Origin: Variovorax sp. PAMC26660
Lineage (GTDB): Bacteria > Pseudomonadota > Gammaproteobacteria > Burkholderiales > Burkholderiaceae_C
Assembly: GCF_014302995.1 (NCBI RefSeq)
Contig: NZ_CP060295.1
Span: forward strand, 2,170,001 to 2,234,000
Reading direction: 5' to 3'
Length of the DNA stretch: 64,000 bases
This document shows positions 52,916 through 61,556 of the stretch, piece after piece (the first letter of the stretch is position 1; every line of letters begins with the position of its first letter). A program made the position numbers and the translations under genes. Under the pieces are notes generated by a model. That model had not been told where the DNA came from, ran no database searches, and worked only from the letters and a program-made list of their open reading frames with translations.

Positions 52916-55567
52916 TCAGTTCAACGCGTGACGCGCGGCGCGCACGATGCTCGCGGCATCCACGCCGAAGAACTGGCGCAGCGCAGCGCGCGTGTCGCTG
53001 CGGCCGAAGCCATCGGTGCCGAGCGAGAGGTAGCGACGGCCTTCGGGCAGGAAGGCGCGCACGCTCTCGGGCACGGCGCGCACGTAGTCGGTAGCGGCGA
53101 CGATCGGGCCCTTGCCCTTGCCAAGCTGCTGCGCGATGAACGCGGTGCCAGCTTCTTCACCGGCCAACGCGCGCTGTTCGCAGGCCAGGCCATCGCGCGC
53201 CAGCTCGCTCCAGCTCGTGACGCTGAACACCTCGGCTTCGATGCCTTCGTCGGCCAGCAGTTGCGCGGCCTTGACCACTTCGGTGAGGATCGCGCCCGAG
53301 CCCATGAGCGTGACCTTCTGCTTCGCCTTGCCCTTGGCAGGCGAATACGTACCGAAGCGGTAGCACCCGCGCAGGATGTCGCCTTCCGCGCCCTCGGGCA
53401 CATCGGGCTGCGCGTAGTTTTCGTTCATGAGCGTGACGTAATAGAAAACGTCTTTCTGCTCGACCATCATTTCGCGGATGCCCGCATCGACGATCACCGC
53501 CATCTCGCCCGCATACGCCGGGTCGTAGGCCTTGCAGTTGGGGATGGTCGCGGCCACGAGGTGGCTGCTGCCGTCCTGGTGCTGCAGGCCTTCGCCGCCG
53601 AGCGTGGTGCGGCCCGACGTGGCGCCGAGCAGGAAGCCACGTGCCCGCTGGTCGGCGGCGGCCCAGATCGCATCGCCCACGCGCTGGAAGCCGAACATCG
53701 AGTAGTAGATGTAGAAGGGCAGCATCGCCAGCCCGTGCACGCTGTAGCTGGTGGCCGCTGCCGTCCAGCTGGCGATGGCGCCGGCTTCGCTGATGCCCTC
53801 TTCGAGGATCTGGCCGTCGGTGGCTTCGCGGTAGCTCAGCACCGAACCGATGTCCTCCGGCGCATAGCGCTGGCCCACGCTCGAATAGATGCCCACCTGC
53901 TTGAACAGGTTGGCCATGCCGAAGGTGCGCGCCTCGTCGGCCACGATGGGCACGATGCGCGGGCCCAGGGCCTTGTCTTTCATGAGATTGCCCAGCATGC
54001 GCACGAAGGCCATGGTGGTGCTCATTTCCTTGCCTGCGGCCGCTGTAGCGAACTGCGCATAGCTGGCGATGTCGGGCTTGGGCACCACGTCGCAGGCGGT
54101 CTCGCGCCGTGGCATGGCGCCGCCGAGCGCTTCGCGGTGCTGGCGCAGGTAGCGCATCTCGGCGCTGTCCTCGGCGGGGCGGAAGAAGTCCATCGCGGTG
54201 GCCTGCGCGTCGGTCAGCGGCAAGTTGAAGCGGTCGCGGAATTCGATGAGATCGACGTCACCCATCTTCTTGTGCGAGTGCGTCGTCATCTTGCCCTGGG
54301 CCGCGCTGCCCATGCCGTAGCCTTTCTTGGTGTGGGCCAGGATCACGGTGGGCTGGCCCTTGTGCTTGGCCGCCGCGGCGTATGCGGCATGGATCTTCAC
54401 GAGGTCGTGGCCGCCGCGCTTCAAGCGGTCGATCTGCTCGTCGGTCATGCCTTCGGCAAGGCGCGCGAGCTCGGGGTTCTGGCCGAAGAAGTTGTCGCGG
54501 TTGAAGCGGCCGTCCTTCGCGGCGAAGGTCTGCATCTGGCCGTCGACGGTGTTGGCGAACACGCGGGCGAGCGCGCCACTGACGTCCTGCGCGAACAGGC
54601 CGTCCCAGTCGCTGCCCCACACGAGCTTGACGACGTTCCAGCCGGCACCGGCGAAGAGCTTTTCCAGCTCGTCGATGATGCGGCCGTTGCCGCGCACCGG
54701 GCCGTCCAGGCGCTGCAGGTTGCAGTTGACCACCCACACGAGGTTGTCGAGCTTCTCGCGCGCGGCGAGCGTCAATGCGCTCATCGATTCGGGTTCGTCC
54801 ATCTCGCCGTCGCCGAACACGCCCCAGACCTTGCGGCCTTCGCAGTTCAGCAAATTGCGGTGCGTGAGGTAGCGCATGAAGCGCGCGTGATAGATCGAGC
54901 TGATCGGGCCGATGCCCATCGAGCCAGTGGGGAACTGCCAGAAGTCCGGCATCAGGTACGGATGCGGGTAGCTGCTCAGGCCGCGCGCACCGCTGCCTTG
55001 CGTGAAGGCAGGCGCGGTCAGTTCCTGGCGGTAGTGCTTCAGGTCTTCTTCGCTCAGGCGCCCTTCGAGGAAAGCGCGGGCATAGACGCCGGGCGCGCTG
55101 TGCGGCTGGAAGAACACGAGGTCACCGCGATGCGCCTCGCTGCGCGCGTGGAAGAAATGATTGAAGCCGGTCTCGAACAGATCGGCCGCGCTCGCATAGC
55201 TGGCGATGTGGCCGCCAAGCTCGCCATACGCCTGGTTGGCCTTGGCCACCATCGCGAGCGCATTCCAGCGCATCAGCGAGGCCAGCCGCTCTTCGACCGC
55301 GAGGTCGCCCGGGAACGGCGGCTGGTCTTCCACCGCGATGGTGTTGACGTACGGCGTTGCCAGTTCGGGTTGCCAGCCGATGCGCTGCTGCCGCGCGAGG
55401 CGGGCCAGCTCCACCAGCATCTGGCGCGCGCGCTGCGGACCGTGCGCTTGCGCCAGCGCCAGGAAGGCGTCGCGCCACTCGGCGGTCTCTGCGGGGTCGG
55501 GGTCGTGCGAAAGCGGCGTGTCGAGCAGCAATGCGCGCATCTGGTCGGCTGAAATCGGGGCGTTCAT
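52916..55567 (-). CDS. aceE: Homodimeric E1 2-oxoacid dehydrogenase (AceE/MdeB type)
   Basis: An 883-residue TPP-dependent E1 subunit. The TPP motif begins GDGEMDEPES at about 250; further conserved parts are SSYPHPYLMPDFWQFPTGSM and SGRTTLGGEGLQHQDG. Classical AceE works with E2 (aceF) and E3 (lpd), neither of which is adjacent. The divergent Lrp-family gene recalls the Pseudomonas mdeR-mdeB pair, where the E1 takes 2-oxobutyrate from methionine. The role may therefore be a second, amino-acid-linked E1 and not the main pyruvate dehydrogenase; sequence alone cannot settle the substrate. It ends 71 bp upstream of the GntR start. Confidence 0.9.
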   Translation of the reverse strand: MNAPISADQMRALLLDTPLSHDPDPAETAEWRDAFLALAQAHGPQRARQMLVELARLARQQRIGWQPELATPYVNTIAVEDQPPFPGDLAVEERLASLMRWNALAMVAKANQAYGELGGHIASYASAADLFETGFNHFFHARSEAHRGDLVFFQPHSAPGVYARAFLEGRLSEEDLKHYRQELTAPAFTQGSGARGLSSYPHPYLMPDFWQFPTGSMGIGPISSIYHARFMRYLTHRNLLNCEGRKVWGVFGDGEMDEPESMSALTLAAREKLDNLVWVVNCNLQRLDGPVRGNGRIIDELEKLFAGAGWNVVKLVWGSDWDGLFAQDVSGALARVFANTVDGQMQTFAAKDGRFNRDNFFGQNPELARLAEGMTDEQIDRLKRGGHDLVKIHAAYAAAAKHKGQPTVILAHTKKGYGMGSAAQGKMTTHSHKKMGDVDLIEFRDRFNLPLTDAQATAMDFFRPAEDSAEMRYLRQHREALGGAMPRRETACDVVPKPDIASYAQFATAAAGKEMSTTMAFVRMLGNLMKDKALGPRIVPIVADEARTFGMANLFKQVGIYSSVGQRYAPEDIGSVLSYREATDGQILEEGISEAGAIASWTAAATSYSVHGLAMLPFYIYYSMFGFQRVGDAIWAAADQRARGFLLGATSGRTTLGGEGLQHQDGSSHLVAATIPNCKAYDPAYAGEMAVIVDAGIREMMVEQKDVFYYVTLMNENYAQPDVPEGAEGDILRGCYRFGTYSPAKGKAKQKVTLMGSGAILTEVVKAAQLLADEGIEAEVFSVTSWSELARDGLACEQRALAGEEAGTAFIAQQLGKGKGPIVAATDYVRAVPESVRAFLPEGRRYLSLGTDGFGRSDTRAALRQFFGVDAASIVRAARHALN

Positions 55568-55593
55568 ATCGGCACTTTAGGCCGGCATGCGAA

Positions 55594-55619
55594 GAATTAG
55601 CTACCGGCGCAGCCAATTC
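55594..55619. promoter_or_regulatory. Inverted repeat between the E1 and Lrp genes
   Basis: GAATTAGC at 55594-55601 and GCCAATTC at 55612-55619 are inverted with one mismatch. They lie in the 105-bp region shared by two divergent starts (55567 and 55673), a good position for the Lrp-type regulator encoded to the right. Confidence 0.45.
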
Positions 55620-55672
55620 CATGCCAGCGTCGCAGCATAAGATGCCGCCACTTCCAACTTGCACGGCATTTC

Positions 55673-56140
55673 ATGCAACTCGACGCCATCGACCTGCGCA
55701 TCCTCGACGAACTGCAACGCGACGGCGCGCTGTCGAACGTGGAACTGGCGCGCCGCGTGCACCTGTCGCCCTCGCCGTGCCTGGCCCGGGTAAAGGCGCT
55801 CGAAGCCAACGGCGTGATCGGCCGCTACGTGGCGCTCGCGAGCCCCAAGGCGCTGGGCCTGGGCCTGAACGTGTTCATCTCGATCAGCCTGAAGACGCAG
55901 AGCAAGCATTCGCTGGCCGACTTCGAGCAGCGCATCGCCGAGCACGACGAGGTGATGGAGTGCTACCTGATGACGGGCGACCGCGACTACCTGATCCGCG
56001 TCGCCGTGGCCGACATGGCGGCGCTGGAGAAATTCATCATGGAACAGCTCACGCCGATTCCGGGGATCGAGAAGATCCGGTCGAGCTTTGCGTTGAAGCA
56101 GGTGAGATACAAGACGGCGCTGCCGTTGCCAAGAGAATAG
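55673..56140 (+). CDS. Lrp/AsnC-family transcriptional regulator (MdeR-like position)
   Basis: A 155-residue Lrp protein. It begins MQLDAIDLRILDELQRDGAL, has its helix-turn-helix at about 20-50 (RVHLSPSPCLARVKALEANG) and the RAM domain at about 70-150. It is divergent from the E1 gene and probably activates it in the presence of an amino acid. It is the second Lrp-type regulator in the window that stands divergent from a 2-oxoacid-oxidising enzyme. It converges on the PhoX-like gene with a 123-bp repeat-rich gap. Confidence 0.92.
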   Translation: MQLDAIDLRILDELQRDGALSNVELARRVHLSPSPCLARVKALEANGVIGRYVALASPKALGLGLNVFISISLKTQSKHSLADFEQRIAEHDEVMECYLMTGDRDYLIRVAVADMAALEKFIMEQLTPIPGIEKIRSSFALKQVRYKTALPLPRE

Positions 56141-56146
56141 GTACTC

Positions 56147-56252
56147 CCCCAGGCTTCGCGCACTTCGTGTCGCTGCGCCAACCCCCTCGCCGGGGGCAAC
56201 ACCGGTGGCCCGGCAAAGCCGGTTCCACGGTGTTCCCCGGAGGGGCCTGGGG
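56147..56252. repeat. Nested hairpin repeat between convergent genes
   Basis: The outer arms CCCCAGGC (56147-56154) and GCCTGGGG (56245-56252) enclose a hairpin AACACCG...CGGTGTT (56198-56234) with an inner CCGGCAAAGCCGG and a separate CCCCC/GGGGG stem. The GCGCACTTCGTGT beginning recurs at about 58620-58632. It is the kind of dispersed REP-like sequence common in Comamonadaceae genomes and may end transcription in both directions. Confidence 0.6.
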
Positions 56253-56263
56253 TCCAGGGATGC

Positions 56264-58501
56264 TCAGAGACCGATGAGACCGCCGTCGTTCTTCGTGATC
56301 ACCACCGTTGCCGATCGCGGGCGCGTCTTGTCGCCGTCCGGCCAGTGGCTGAGGAACTTGCCCGGATCATTGATGTCGGCCTTGGCCGTGTTCTCGCCCG
56401 GATGCTGGATGTTCACGAACAGCGCACGGCCGTCGCCAGATTCGGCGATGCCGGTGATTTCACAATCAACCGGGCCCACGAGGAAACGACGCAGGCCGTC
56501 GGTGCCCGGGGCCTTGCCGACGAAGGTGGCCTGCGTGGCGGTGGTGCCGCCATCGACGTTGGTGATGGTCTTCGCAGCACCATCGCCGACCTTGCCCGGC
56601 AGGGCGCCGAGCAGCATGCAGTTGGTCACGTCGGTGTACTTGCCATCGTCGGTCTCGATCCACAGCAGGCCGGGCGCGGCCTGGCTGAACCACATGCCGT
56701 CAGGGCTGGAGAAGTCGTTGTCGGCGCCGAGGGCGGACAGGTTCACGTCGGCCGATGCGGTCGAGCGCGCGCCGAACATGTACACGTCCCACTTGAAGGT
56801 GACGGCAGCGGGGTCGCCGCCGGTATCGGCGAAACGGATGATGTGGCCGTTCGGATTGCCCTTTTGCGCGACGCCACCCTTCGGATCGTTGTACGAACGC
56901 GGGTTGGCCGCGTCGGTGCCGGTGACCGCGCGTGCCGAGTTGTTGGTGAGAGTGAGGTACACCTCGCCGTTCTTCGGGTTGACGGCCGTCCATTCCGGGC
57001 GGTCCATCTTCGTGGCGCCAGCCACGTCGGCAGCGAGACGCGTGTTGACCAAGACATCGGCCGCATCGGCGAAAGCGTAAGCGGGGTTGCTCGCGGTGAT
57101 GCCGTTGACGCCGAGCTTGAGTTCGAGCCAGTCGCCCGTGCCGTCGGCCTTGAACTTGGCCACATAGAGCTTGCCGTCGTCCATGTACTTGTCGCCGGCG
57201 GCGATGCCGCCGCCGATGTCGGCCGCATCCCAGTTCCTGGTGGACACGAACTTGTAGAGGTACTCGTTCTGCGAGTCGTCGCCCATGTACCAGACGAGCG
57301 GCTTGCCGACGACGACCGGTCCGAGGCAGGCGCCTTCATGGCCGAAGCGGCCGAGCGCGGTGCGCTTCCTGGGCGTGCTGGCGGTGGTGAACGGATCGAT
57401 CTCGACCACCCAGCCGTAGGTGTTGGAACCGTTGCGGAAGTCGTCGGTGGCGGTGGCACCGATGACCTCGGTGTTCCAGCGTCCGTAGAGGTTGTCCGCA
57501 GTGTCCGGCGTGAAAGTAGCCCAGAGTTCGCGGCCGTTGCCGGCGACTCCGTAGCGCGCGAAGGACGCGAGTTCCTTCGTCGAGCGTTTGGCGTTGTCCG
57601 TCCCGGTGATACGGCGGAAGTAGCCGGCCCAGTTTTCTTCGCAGGTCAGGTACGTGCCCCATGGCGTGGTGCCGTTGGCGCAGTTGTTGACCGTGCCGCG
57701 AGTCTTGCTGCCGTCGGTCGAGTACTTGGTCTTCAGATAGTCGGTCTTGGCGGCCGGTCCCGAGAAGTTCATCTCGGTCAATGTGTGAACGCGGCGGTTG
57801 AAGCTCGAATCCTGCTTGTAGCTCCAGGAGACGCCAGCACGGTTGACTTCGATCACGCTCACGCCATGCACGTAGAACTCGCGCAGCACTTCGTCGGAAA
57901 CCGTTCGTACCGCGGCAGCGCCGCTGCCGGTGATGGTCTGGCCCGTGGGGTGCAGGAACACTGAGGTGATGGCTTCGTGGTTCATCACGAGCAGGCCGCG
58001 GGAGGGGTTGGCCGCATCCCACTTGCCCGACGCGTTCACGCCGAAGAAGGTCATGCCGTCGTGGTGATCGCCAGCGCGGCGGTCGAAGGTATTGGCAGCG
58101 TCGGTGCCGTTGTTCACATAGGCGGGCACGCCCGAAGCAATCGGGTCTCCCAGGCGGTAGAGCACGCTGGCCGTGTAGCCGGCGGGCACGGCGACCACGT
58201 CGGCGAGGCTCTTGGCAACCGCATCGAAGCCGAGCTTGAGCGACGCAGCAGGCGCGGGGGCCGGCGGGGGCGGCGGAGGCGCTGGCACGGGCGGCAGGAT
58301 CGGAAAGCCGGCGCCGGCGCCACCACCGCCGCCGCAGGCCTGCAGCAGGGCCGTGCCGGCGGTGCCGACGCCAAGGCCGAACAGATGGCGACGGCTCAGG
58401 CGGGACGCGATCAGGTCGGTGAAAGAGGGGTTCGAGGTGGGATTGGTGCCGACGTCGTCGAGATCGATCCCGGCAGCGTCGGTACGGGTGTTTGCGGTCA
58501 T
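56264..58501 (-). CDS. PhoX-family (DUF839) Tat-exported phosphatase
   Basis: A 745-residue protein of the DUF839/PhoX family, calcium- and iron-dependent alkaline phosphatases of the periplasm. The twin-arginine motif is SRRHLFGLG at about 37-45, and the signal ends ALLQAC followed by six Gly residues, so it may be lipid-anchored at that cysteine. Family features include VMNHEAITSVF, LTCEENWAGYF and ETDDGKYTDVTNCMLLG. The ATG at 58501 is used; TTG two codons earlier is possible. Phosphate limitation is the likely signal (see candidate Pho-box). Confidence 0.88.
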   Translation of the reverse strand: MTANTRTDAAGIDLDDVGTNPTSNPSFTDLIASRLSRRHLFGLGVGTAGTALLQACGGGGGAGAGFPILPPVPAPPPPPPAPAPAASLKLGFDAVAKSLADVVAVPAGYTASVLYRLGDPIASGVPAYVNNGTDAANTFDRRAGDHHDGMTFFGVNASGKWDAANPSRGLLVMNHEAITSVFLHPTGQTITGSGAAAVRTVSDEVLREFYVHGVSVIEVNRAGVSWSYKQDSSFNRRVHTLTEMNFSGPAAKTDYLKTKYSTDGSKTRGTVNNCANGTTPWGTYLTCEENWAGYFRRITGTDNAKRSTKELASFARYGVAGNGRELWATFTPDTADNLYGRWNTEVIGATATDDFRNGSNTYGWVVEIDPFTTASTPRKRTALGRFGHEGACLGPVVVGKPLVWYMGDDSQNEYLYKFVSTRNWDAADIGGGIAAGDKYMDDGKLYVAKFKADGTGDWLELKLGVNGITASNPAYAFADAADVLVNTRLAADVAGATKMDRPEWTAVNPKNGEVYLTLTNNSARAVTGTDAANPRSYNDPKGGVAQKGNPNGHIIRFADTGGDPAAVTFKWDVYMFGARSTASADVNLSALGADNDFSSPDGMWFSQAAPGLLWIETDDGKYTDVTNCMLLGALPGKVGDGAAKTITNVDGGTTATQATFVGKAPGTDGLRRFLVGPVDCEITGIAESGDGRALFVNIQHPGENTAKADINDPGKFLSHWPDGDKTRPRSATVVITKNDGGLIGL

Positions 58502-58539
58502 GCGCAATTTCTTTCGTGGGTTGAAAAGGAAATCAACCC

Positions 58540-58575
58540 GCGAAGTTAGGCACTTCGCATGACATATCCGTGAAA
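58540..58575 (-). promoter_or_regulatory. Leader of the PhoX gene: inverted repeat and possible Pho-box
   Basis: GCGAAGT-TAGGC-ACTTCGC (58540-58558) is a perfect 7-bp inverted repeat 40 bp before the PhoX start. Upstream of it, TTTCAC and TGTCAT on the minus strand (58559-58575) are spaced 11 bp apart, as are half sites of a PhoB box, but the match to the consensus is weak. Confidence 0.35.
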
Positions 58576-58614
58576 CGCTCAGGTTCTGGTCAGGTTGTTT
58601 TTGTGTTTTTCAAA

Positions 58615-58725
58615 GGAATGCGCACTTCGTGTTGCTTCGTTGCGCCCCCGAGCAGGAGGCCACGCCGGCGGCCCAACTGGGCCGGTGCTGGGGTGGGGTG
58701 GTGCTTGCGGCCCGCGCGCCGCGCG
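58615..58725. repeat. Degenerate REP-like hairpin region after mltA
   Basis: The stretch starts with GCGCACTTCGTGT (58620-58632), which also opens the repeat at 56147-56252, and then diverges. It contains the stem GGCCCA/TGGGCC in the region 58671-58684. It lies between the mltA stop and the PhoX start and could terminate mltA transcripts. Confidence 0.4.
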
Positions 58726-58727
58726 GA

Positions 58728-59879
58728 TCAGGGCGCCGGCAGTTGCCGCGGCCACAGCGCCCACAGCCGCAGCGGCTGGTTCACGCTGGCCGCGAGCCGG
58801 CCGGCATCGGGGCCGGTGCCGGCAAAGTAGTCGGCCCGCACCGCGCCGAGGATGGCGCTGCCCGTGTCCTGCGCCACCACCAGTTTCTGCAGTTGCGCCG
58901 CCGGTCCGCTGGACGCCAGCCACACCGGCGTGCCGTACGGAATGCTCTCGCGGTCGACCGCGATCGAACGCCCCGCCGTCAGCGGCACACCCTGCGCGCC
59001 GCGCGGGCCGAAGGCGGCGTCGACCTCGCTCATCGTCTCTTCGCGGAAGAACACGTAGCGCGGGTTGCTCCACAGCAGTTGCGTCACGCGCTGCGGGTTC
59101 TGCGCGGCCCAGGTCTTGGTGTCATCGGGCCACTTGCCGACCTTGGTCACGCCCTGGCTCATCAGCCATTGCTGCACGCTGCGGTAGGGCTGCTCGTTGG
59201 TGGCCGAGAAGGCCACGCGCACGGTGTGCTGGTAGCCGTTGGCCTCGGTGATGCGAAGGCGCCCGGAGCCCTGGATGTGCAGCATCAGCGCGTCGATGGG
59301 GTCGGCCATCCAGGCAATCTCGCGGCCGCGCAGCGCGGCCTGGGCTTCGGGCAGGGTCTCGATTTCCTGGCGCGAGTACCAGGGACGGCGCGGCACGAGG
59401 CCGTCCGGGGCCTGGTAGATCGGCACGTTGAAGGTGGCGCTGGGCACGCGCGAGGCCTCGTACACGGGCTCGTAGTAGCTGGTGAGCTTGCCTTCGGTCT
59501 GGCCGTTCAGCGCCTCGATGCGGTAGGGCTGCAGCCGCTCGGTCATCCACTGGCGCTGCTCTTCGGGGGTGGCGATGGTGAGCTGGCGCACGTCGCGGCA
59601 CAGCGGCGCGAAGGCGGCGTTGGGGCGCGAGCAGTTGGCCAGCAATGCGATCCATGCTTCATGCAGCGGGTCCTCGTCGAAGCCCGGCAGCTCGGCCCAG
59701 CCGACCGGCACCCAGCGGCTCTTGGGGTGCGCGAGCGAGCCGGTCAGCGGGCCGAGGTCGCGCGGCGGGGCGATGACGGAAGGACGGGTTGGCGCCACAG
59801 GCACGCGCGGGCCGACGGAACAGCCGGCCAGCGTTGCTACGATCACCAGCCCAACCGTCCACAGGAGTCCATTTCTCAT
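58728..59879 (-). CDS. mltA: Membrane-bound lytic murein transglycosylase A
   Basis: A 383-residue outer-membrane lipoprotein that cleaves peptidoglycan glycan strands to 1,6-anhydro muropeptides. The lipobox is LAGC near residue 19. The MltA domain (about 120-250) includes KLTSYYEPVYEASRVPS, and the C-terminal 3D domain holds VVAQDTGSAILGAVRADYFA near 334-353; the Asp of QDTG (about 338) is the candidate catalytic acid. The start at 59879 is chosen because it produces the signal peptide. The divergent small gene at 59878 shares two bases of its start codon. Confidence 0.93.
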   Translation of the reverse strand: MRNGLLWTVGLVIVATLAGCSVGPRVPVAPTRPSVIAPPRDLGPLTGSLAHPKSRWVPVGWAELPGFDEDPLHEAWIALLANCSRPNAAFAPLCRDVRQLTIATPEEQRQWMTERLQPYRIEALNGQTEGKLTSYYEPVYEASRVPSATFNVPIYQAPDGLVPRRPWYSRQEIETLPEAQAALRGREIAWMADPIDALMLHIQGSGRLRITEANGYQHTVRVAFSATNEQPYRSVQQWLMSQGVTKVGKWPDDTKTWAAQNPQRVTQLLWSNPRYVFFREETMSEVDAAFGPRGAQGVPLTAGRSIAVDRESIPYGTPVWLASSGPAAQLQKLVVAQDTGSAILGAVRADYFAGTGPDAGRLAASVNQPLRLWALWPRQLPAP

Positions 59880-60039
59880 GGGTTTGATTCTGCTTGAAGC
59901 CCTCGCCGCGGGACTCGTGTTCATCTTGATCATTTGGTGGACCATGTTTTCCGGCCGCAAGAAGGGTGAATTGCACGACGATGCCGACGCCGAGGACAGT
60001 GCCAAGGCCGCCGATCGGAATCCGCCGCCGAAATCGTGA
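59878..60039 (+). CDS. Small membrane protein of unknown function
   Basis: A 53-residue protein: one membrane segment (GLILLEALAAGLVFILIIWW) followed by a charged tail (KKGELHDDADAED, then DRNPPPKS). AGGAG at 59863-59867 gives a plausible ribosome-binding site 10 bases before the ATG. The start codon lies in the same CATG as that of mltA on the other strand. No family is recognised; the arrangement suggests a local partner of the murein hydrolase or simply a small membrane protein of the same regulon. Confidence 0.65.
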   Translation: MGLILLEALAAGLVFILIIWWTMFSGRKKGELHDDADAEDSAKAADRNPPPKS

Positions 60040-60087
60040 ATTGATCGTGTAGCCCGCCACCGCACGCTGGTGTCGGAAAAGCACCCT

Positions 60088-60110
60088 ATTGCTATTACTT
60101 TAGTAGCAAT
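60088..60110. repeat. AT-rich palindrome upstream of the OmpA-type gene
   Basis: ATTGCTA and TAGCAAT form a perfect inverted repeat around TTACTTTAG, in the 197-bp gap before the first OmpA-type gene. A similar GCTA...TAGC palindrome occurs at 22726-22742. AT-rich palindromes of this kind are widespread in this family; here it may belong to the promoter region. Confidence 0.4.
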
Positions 60111-60236
60111 CATCGCAGCATTCATGCGCGATGGCGAAACTTTTCTTATTTTCTGTAGGGCTATGAACCCGTACCATCGGGGCACGTCCGGGAGCTAAGC
60201 TGTGGCCCGCCTGATTCAACCTAGAAAGGTATCGCC

Positions 60237-60896
60237 ATGAAAAAATTTGTCCTCGCCACCGCCGCCACGGCCATCGTCCTGTCCGGCTGCGCCGGCGGCA
60301 TGACCGACACCCAGCGCAACACCGGCATCGGTGCCGGCATCGGCGCGCTCGGCGGCGCAGTCATCGGCTCGGCCACCGGCGGCAACCGCGGTGCCATCGG
60401 CACGGGCGCGGTGGTCGGCGCGGCAGCCGGCGCGCTCGGCGGCTACCTGTGGTCGCAGCGCATGGAAAACCAGAAGCGCCAGATGGAAGCCGCCACCCAG
60501 GGCACGGGCGTGGCCGTGACGCAAACGGCGAACAACGAGCTGAAGCTGGCCATTCCGAGCGACGTGTCGTTCGATGTGGGCCGCTCCAACATCAAGTCGA
60601 ATTTCGCACCGGTGCTCGACCAGTTCGCTAGTGGCCTGCGCAACAACCCGAACGCCGAGGTGCGCATCATCGGCCACACCGACAGCACCGGCTCCGATGC
60701 CATCAACAACCCGCTGTCGGTCGACCGTGCGTCCAGCACGCGCGATTACCTGGTGGCACGCGGCGTGAATGCCGGCGCCTTCCGCATCGAAGGCCGTGGT
60801 TCGCGCGAGCCGATCGCCGACAACAACAGCGACGCCGGCCGGGCACAGAACCGCCGCGTCGAGATCTACGTGGGCGAGCGCGCACCGCAAGGTTGA
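60237..60896 (+). CDS. OmpA-family lipoprotein with glycine-zipper
   Basis: A 219-residue outer-membrane lipoprotein: lipobox LSGC at about 15-18, a glycine-zipper segment (about 30-75; GIGAGIGALGGAVIGSATGG and repeats), a linker, then the OmpA peptidoglycan-binding domain (about 108-213) with IIGHTDSTGSDAINNPLS and AGRAQNRRVEIYV. It links the outer membrane to peptidoglycan. AAAGG precedes the ATG. A shorter paralogue follows 92 bp later. Confidence 0.9.
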   Translation: MKKFVLATAATAIVLSGCAGGMTDTQRNTGIGAGIGALGGAVIGSATGGNRGAIGTGAVVGAAAGALGGYLWSQRMENQKRQMEAATQGTGVAVTQTANNELKLAIPSDVSFDVGRSNIKSNFAPVLDQFASGLRNNPNAEVRIIGHTDSTGSDAINNPLSVDRASSTRDYLVARGVNAGAFRIEGRGSREPIADNNSDAGRAQNRRVEIYVGERAPQG

Positions 60897-60988
60897 GCCG
60901 CCGGTCCATCCGTCACATCGGGGAAACCGGTCGCATTGAAAGGCCGGTTCCCAACGCCATTCCATTGGTCCAAGAAGAGGGAAAGCTC

Positions 60989-61552
60989 ATGAGAAGATTT
61001 GTTGTTGCGAGTGCGGCGGCCGCCGCGTTGATGTTCATTGCAGGCTGCGCCTCGCAGGCCACGAAGCCTGCGGAAACGACAGCCGCCGCGCAGCCGGCAC
61101 CGCCGGCCAACAGCTGGACGGCACGCCTGGCCGCACTGAAGAGCGATCTCGAAGCTTCGACCAAGGGCACGGGCGTGGTGATCGAGCAGACCACCGACAA
61201 CCAGCTTCACGTGGTGATTCCGAACGACCTGTCCTTCGACACGGGCCGCTCCAACGTCAAGCGCAACCTGGCGCAGGTGCTGGACAAGGTCGCCGAAGGC
61301 CTGAAGACCGCCACCGCCGCCAGCGTGCGCGTGATCGGCCACACCGACAACACCGGCAGCGACGAAGGCAACGAACGCCTCTCGGTGAGCCGTGCCGACA
61401 GCGTGCGCAACCACCTGGTGGGACGCGGCGTGTCGACCACCGCCATCACGACCGACGGCCGTGGCGCGCGTGAACCGCTGGTCGACAACAACACTGCGGC
61501 TGGCCGCGCCCAGAACCGCCGCGTCGAAATCTTCGTCGCGGAAAAGGCCTGA
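60989..61552 (+). CDS. OmpA-family lipoprotein, paralogue of the preceding gene
   Basis: A 187-residue lipoprotein: IAGC lipobox at about 18-21, a short Ala/Pro linker, and the OmpA domain at about 75-183 (VIGHTDNTGSDEGNERLSVS, AGRAQNRRVEIFV). It lacks the glycine-zipper of the upstream paralogue. The close matching of the C-terminal domains points to a local duplication. The ATG at 60989 is chosen for its signal peptide; the frame is open 32 codons further. It converges on the response regulator, 4 bp apart. Confidence 0.9.
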   Translation: MRRFVVASAAAAALMFIAGCASQATKPAETTAAAQPAPPANSWTARLAALKSDLEASTKGTGVVIEQTTDNQLHVVIPNDLSFDTGRSNVKRNLAQVLDKVAEGLKTATAASVRVIGHTDNTGSDEGNERLSVSRADSVRNHLVGRGVSTTAITTDGRGAREPLVDNNTAAGRAQNRRVEIFVAEKA

Positions 61553-61556
61553 CCTT

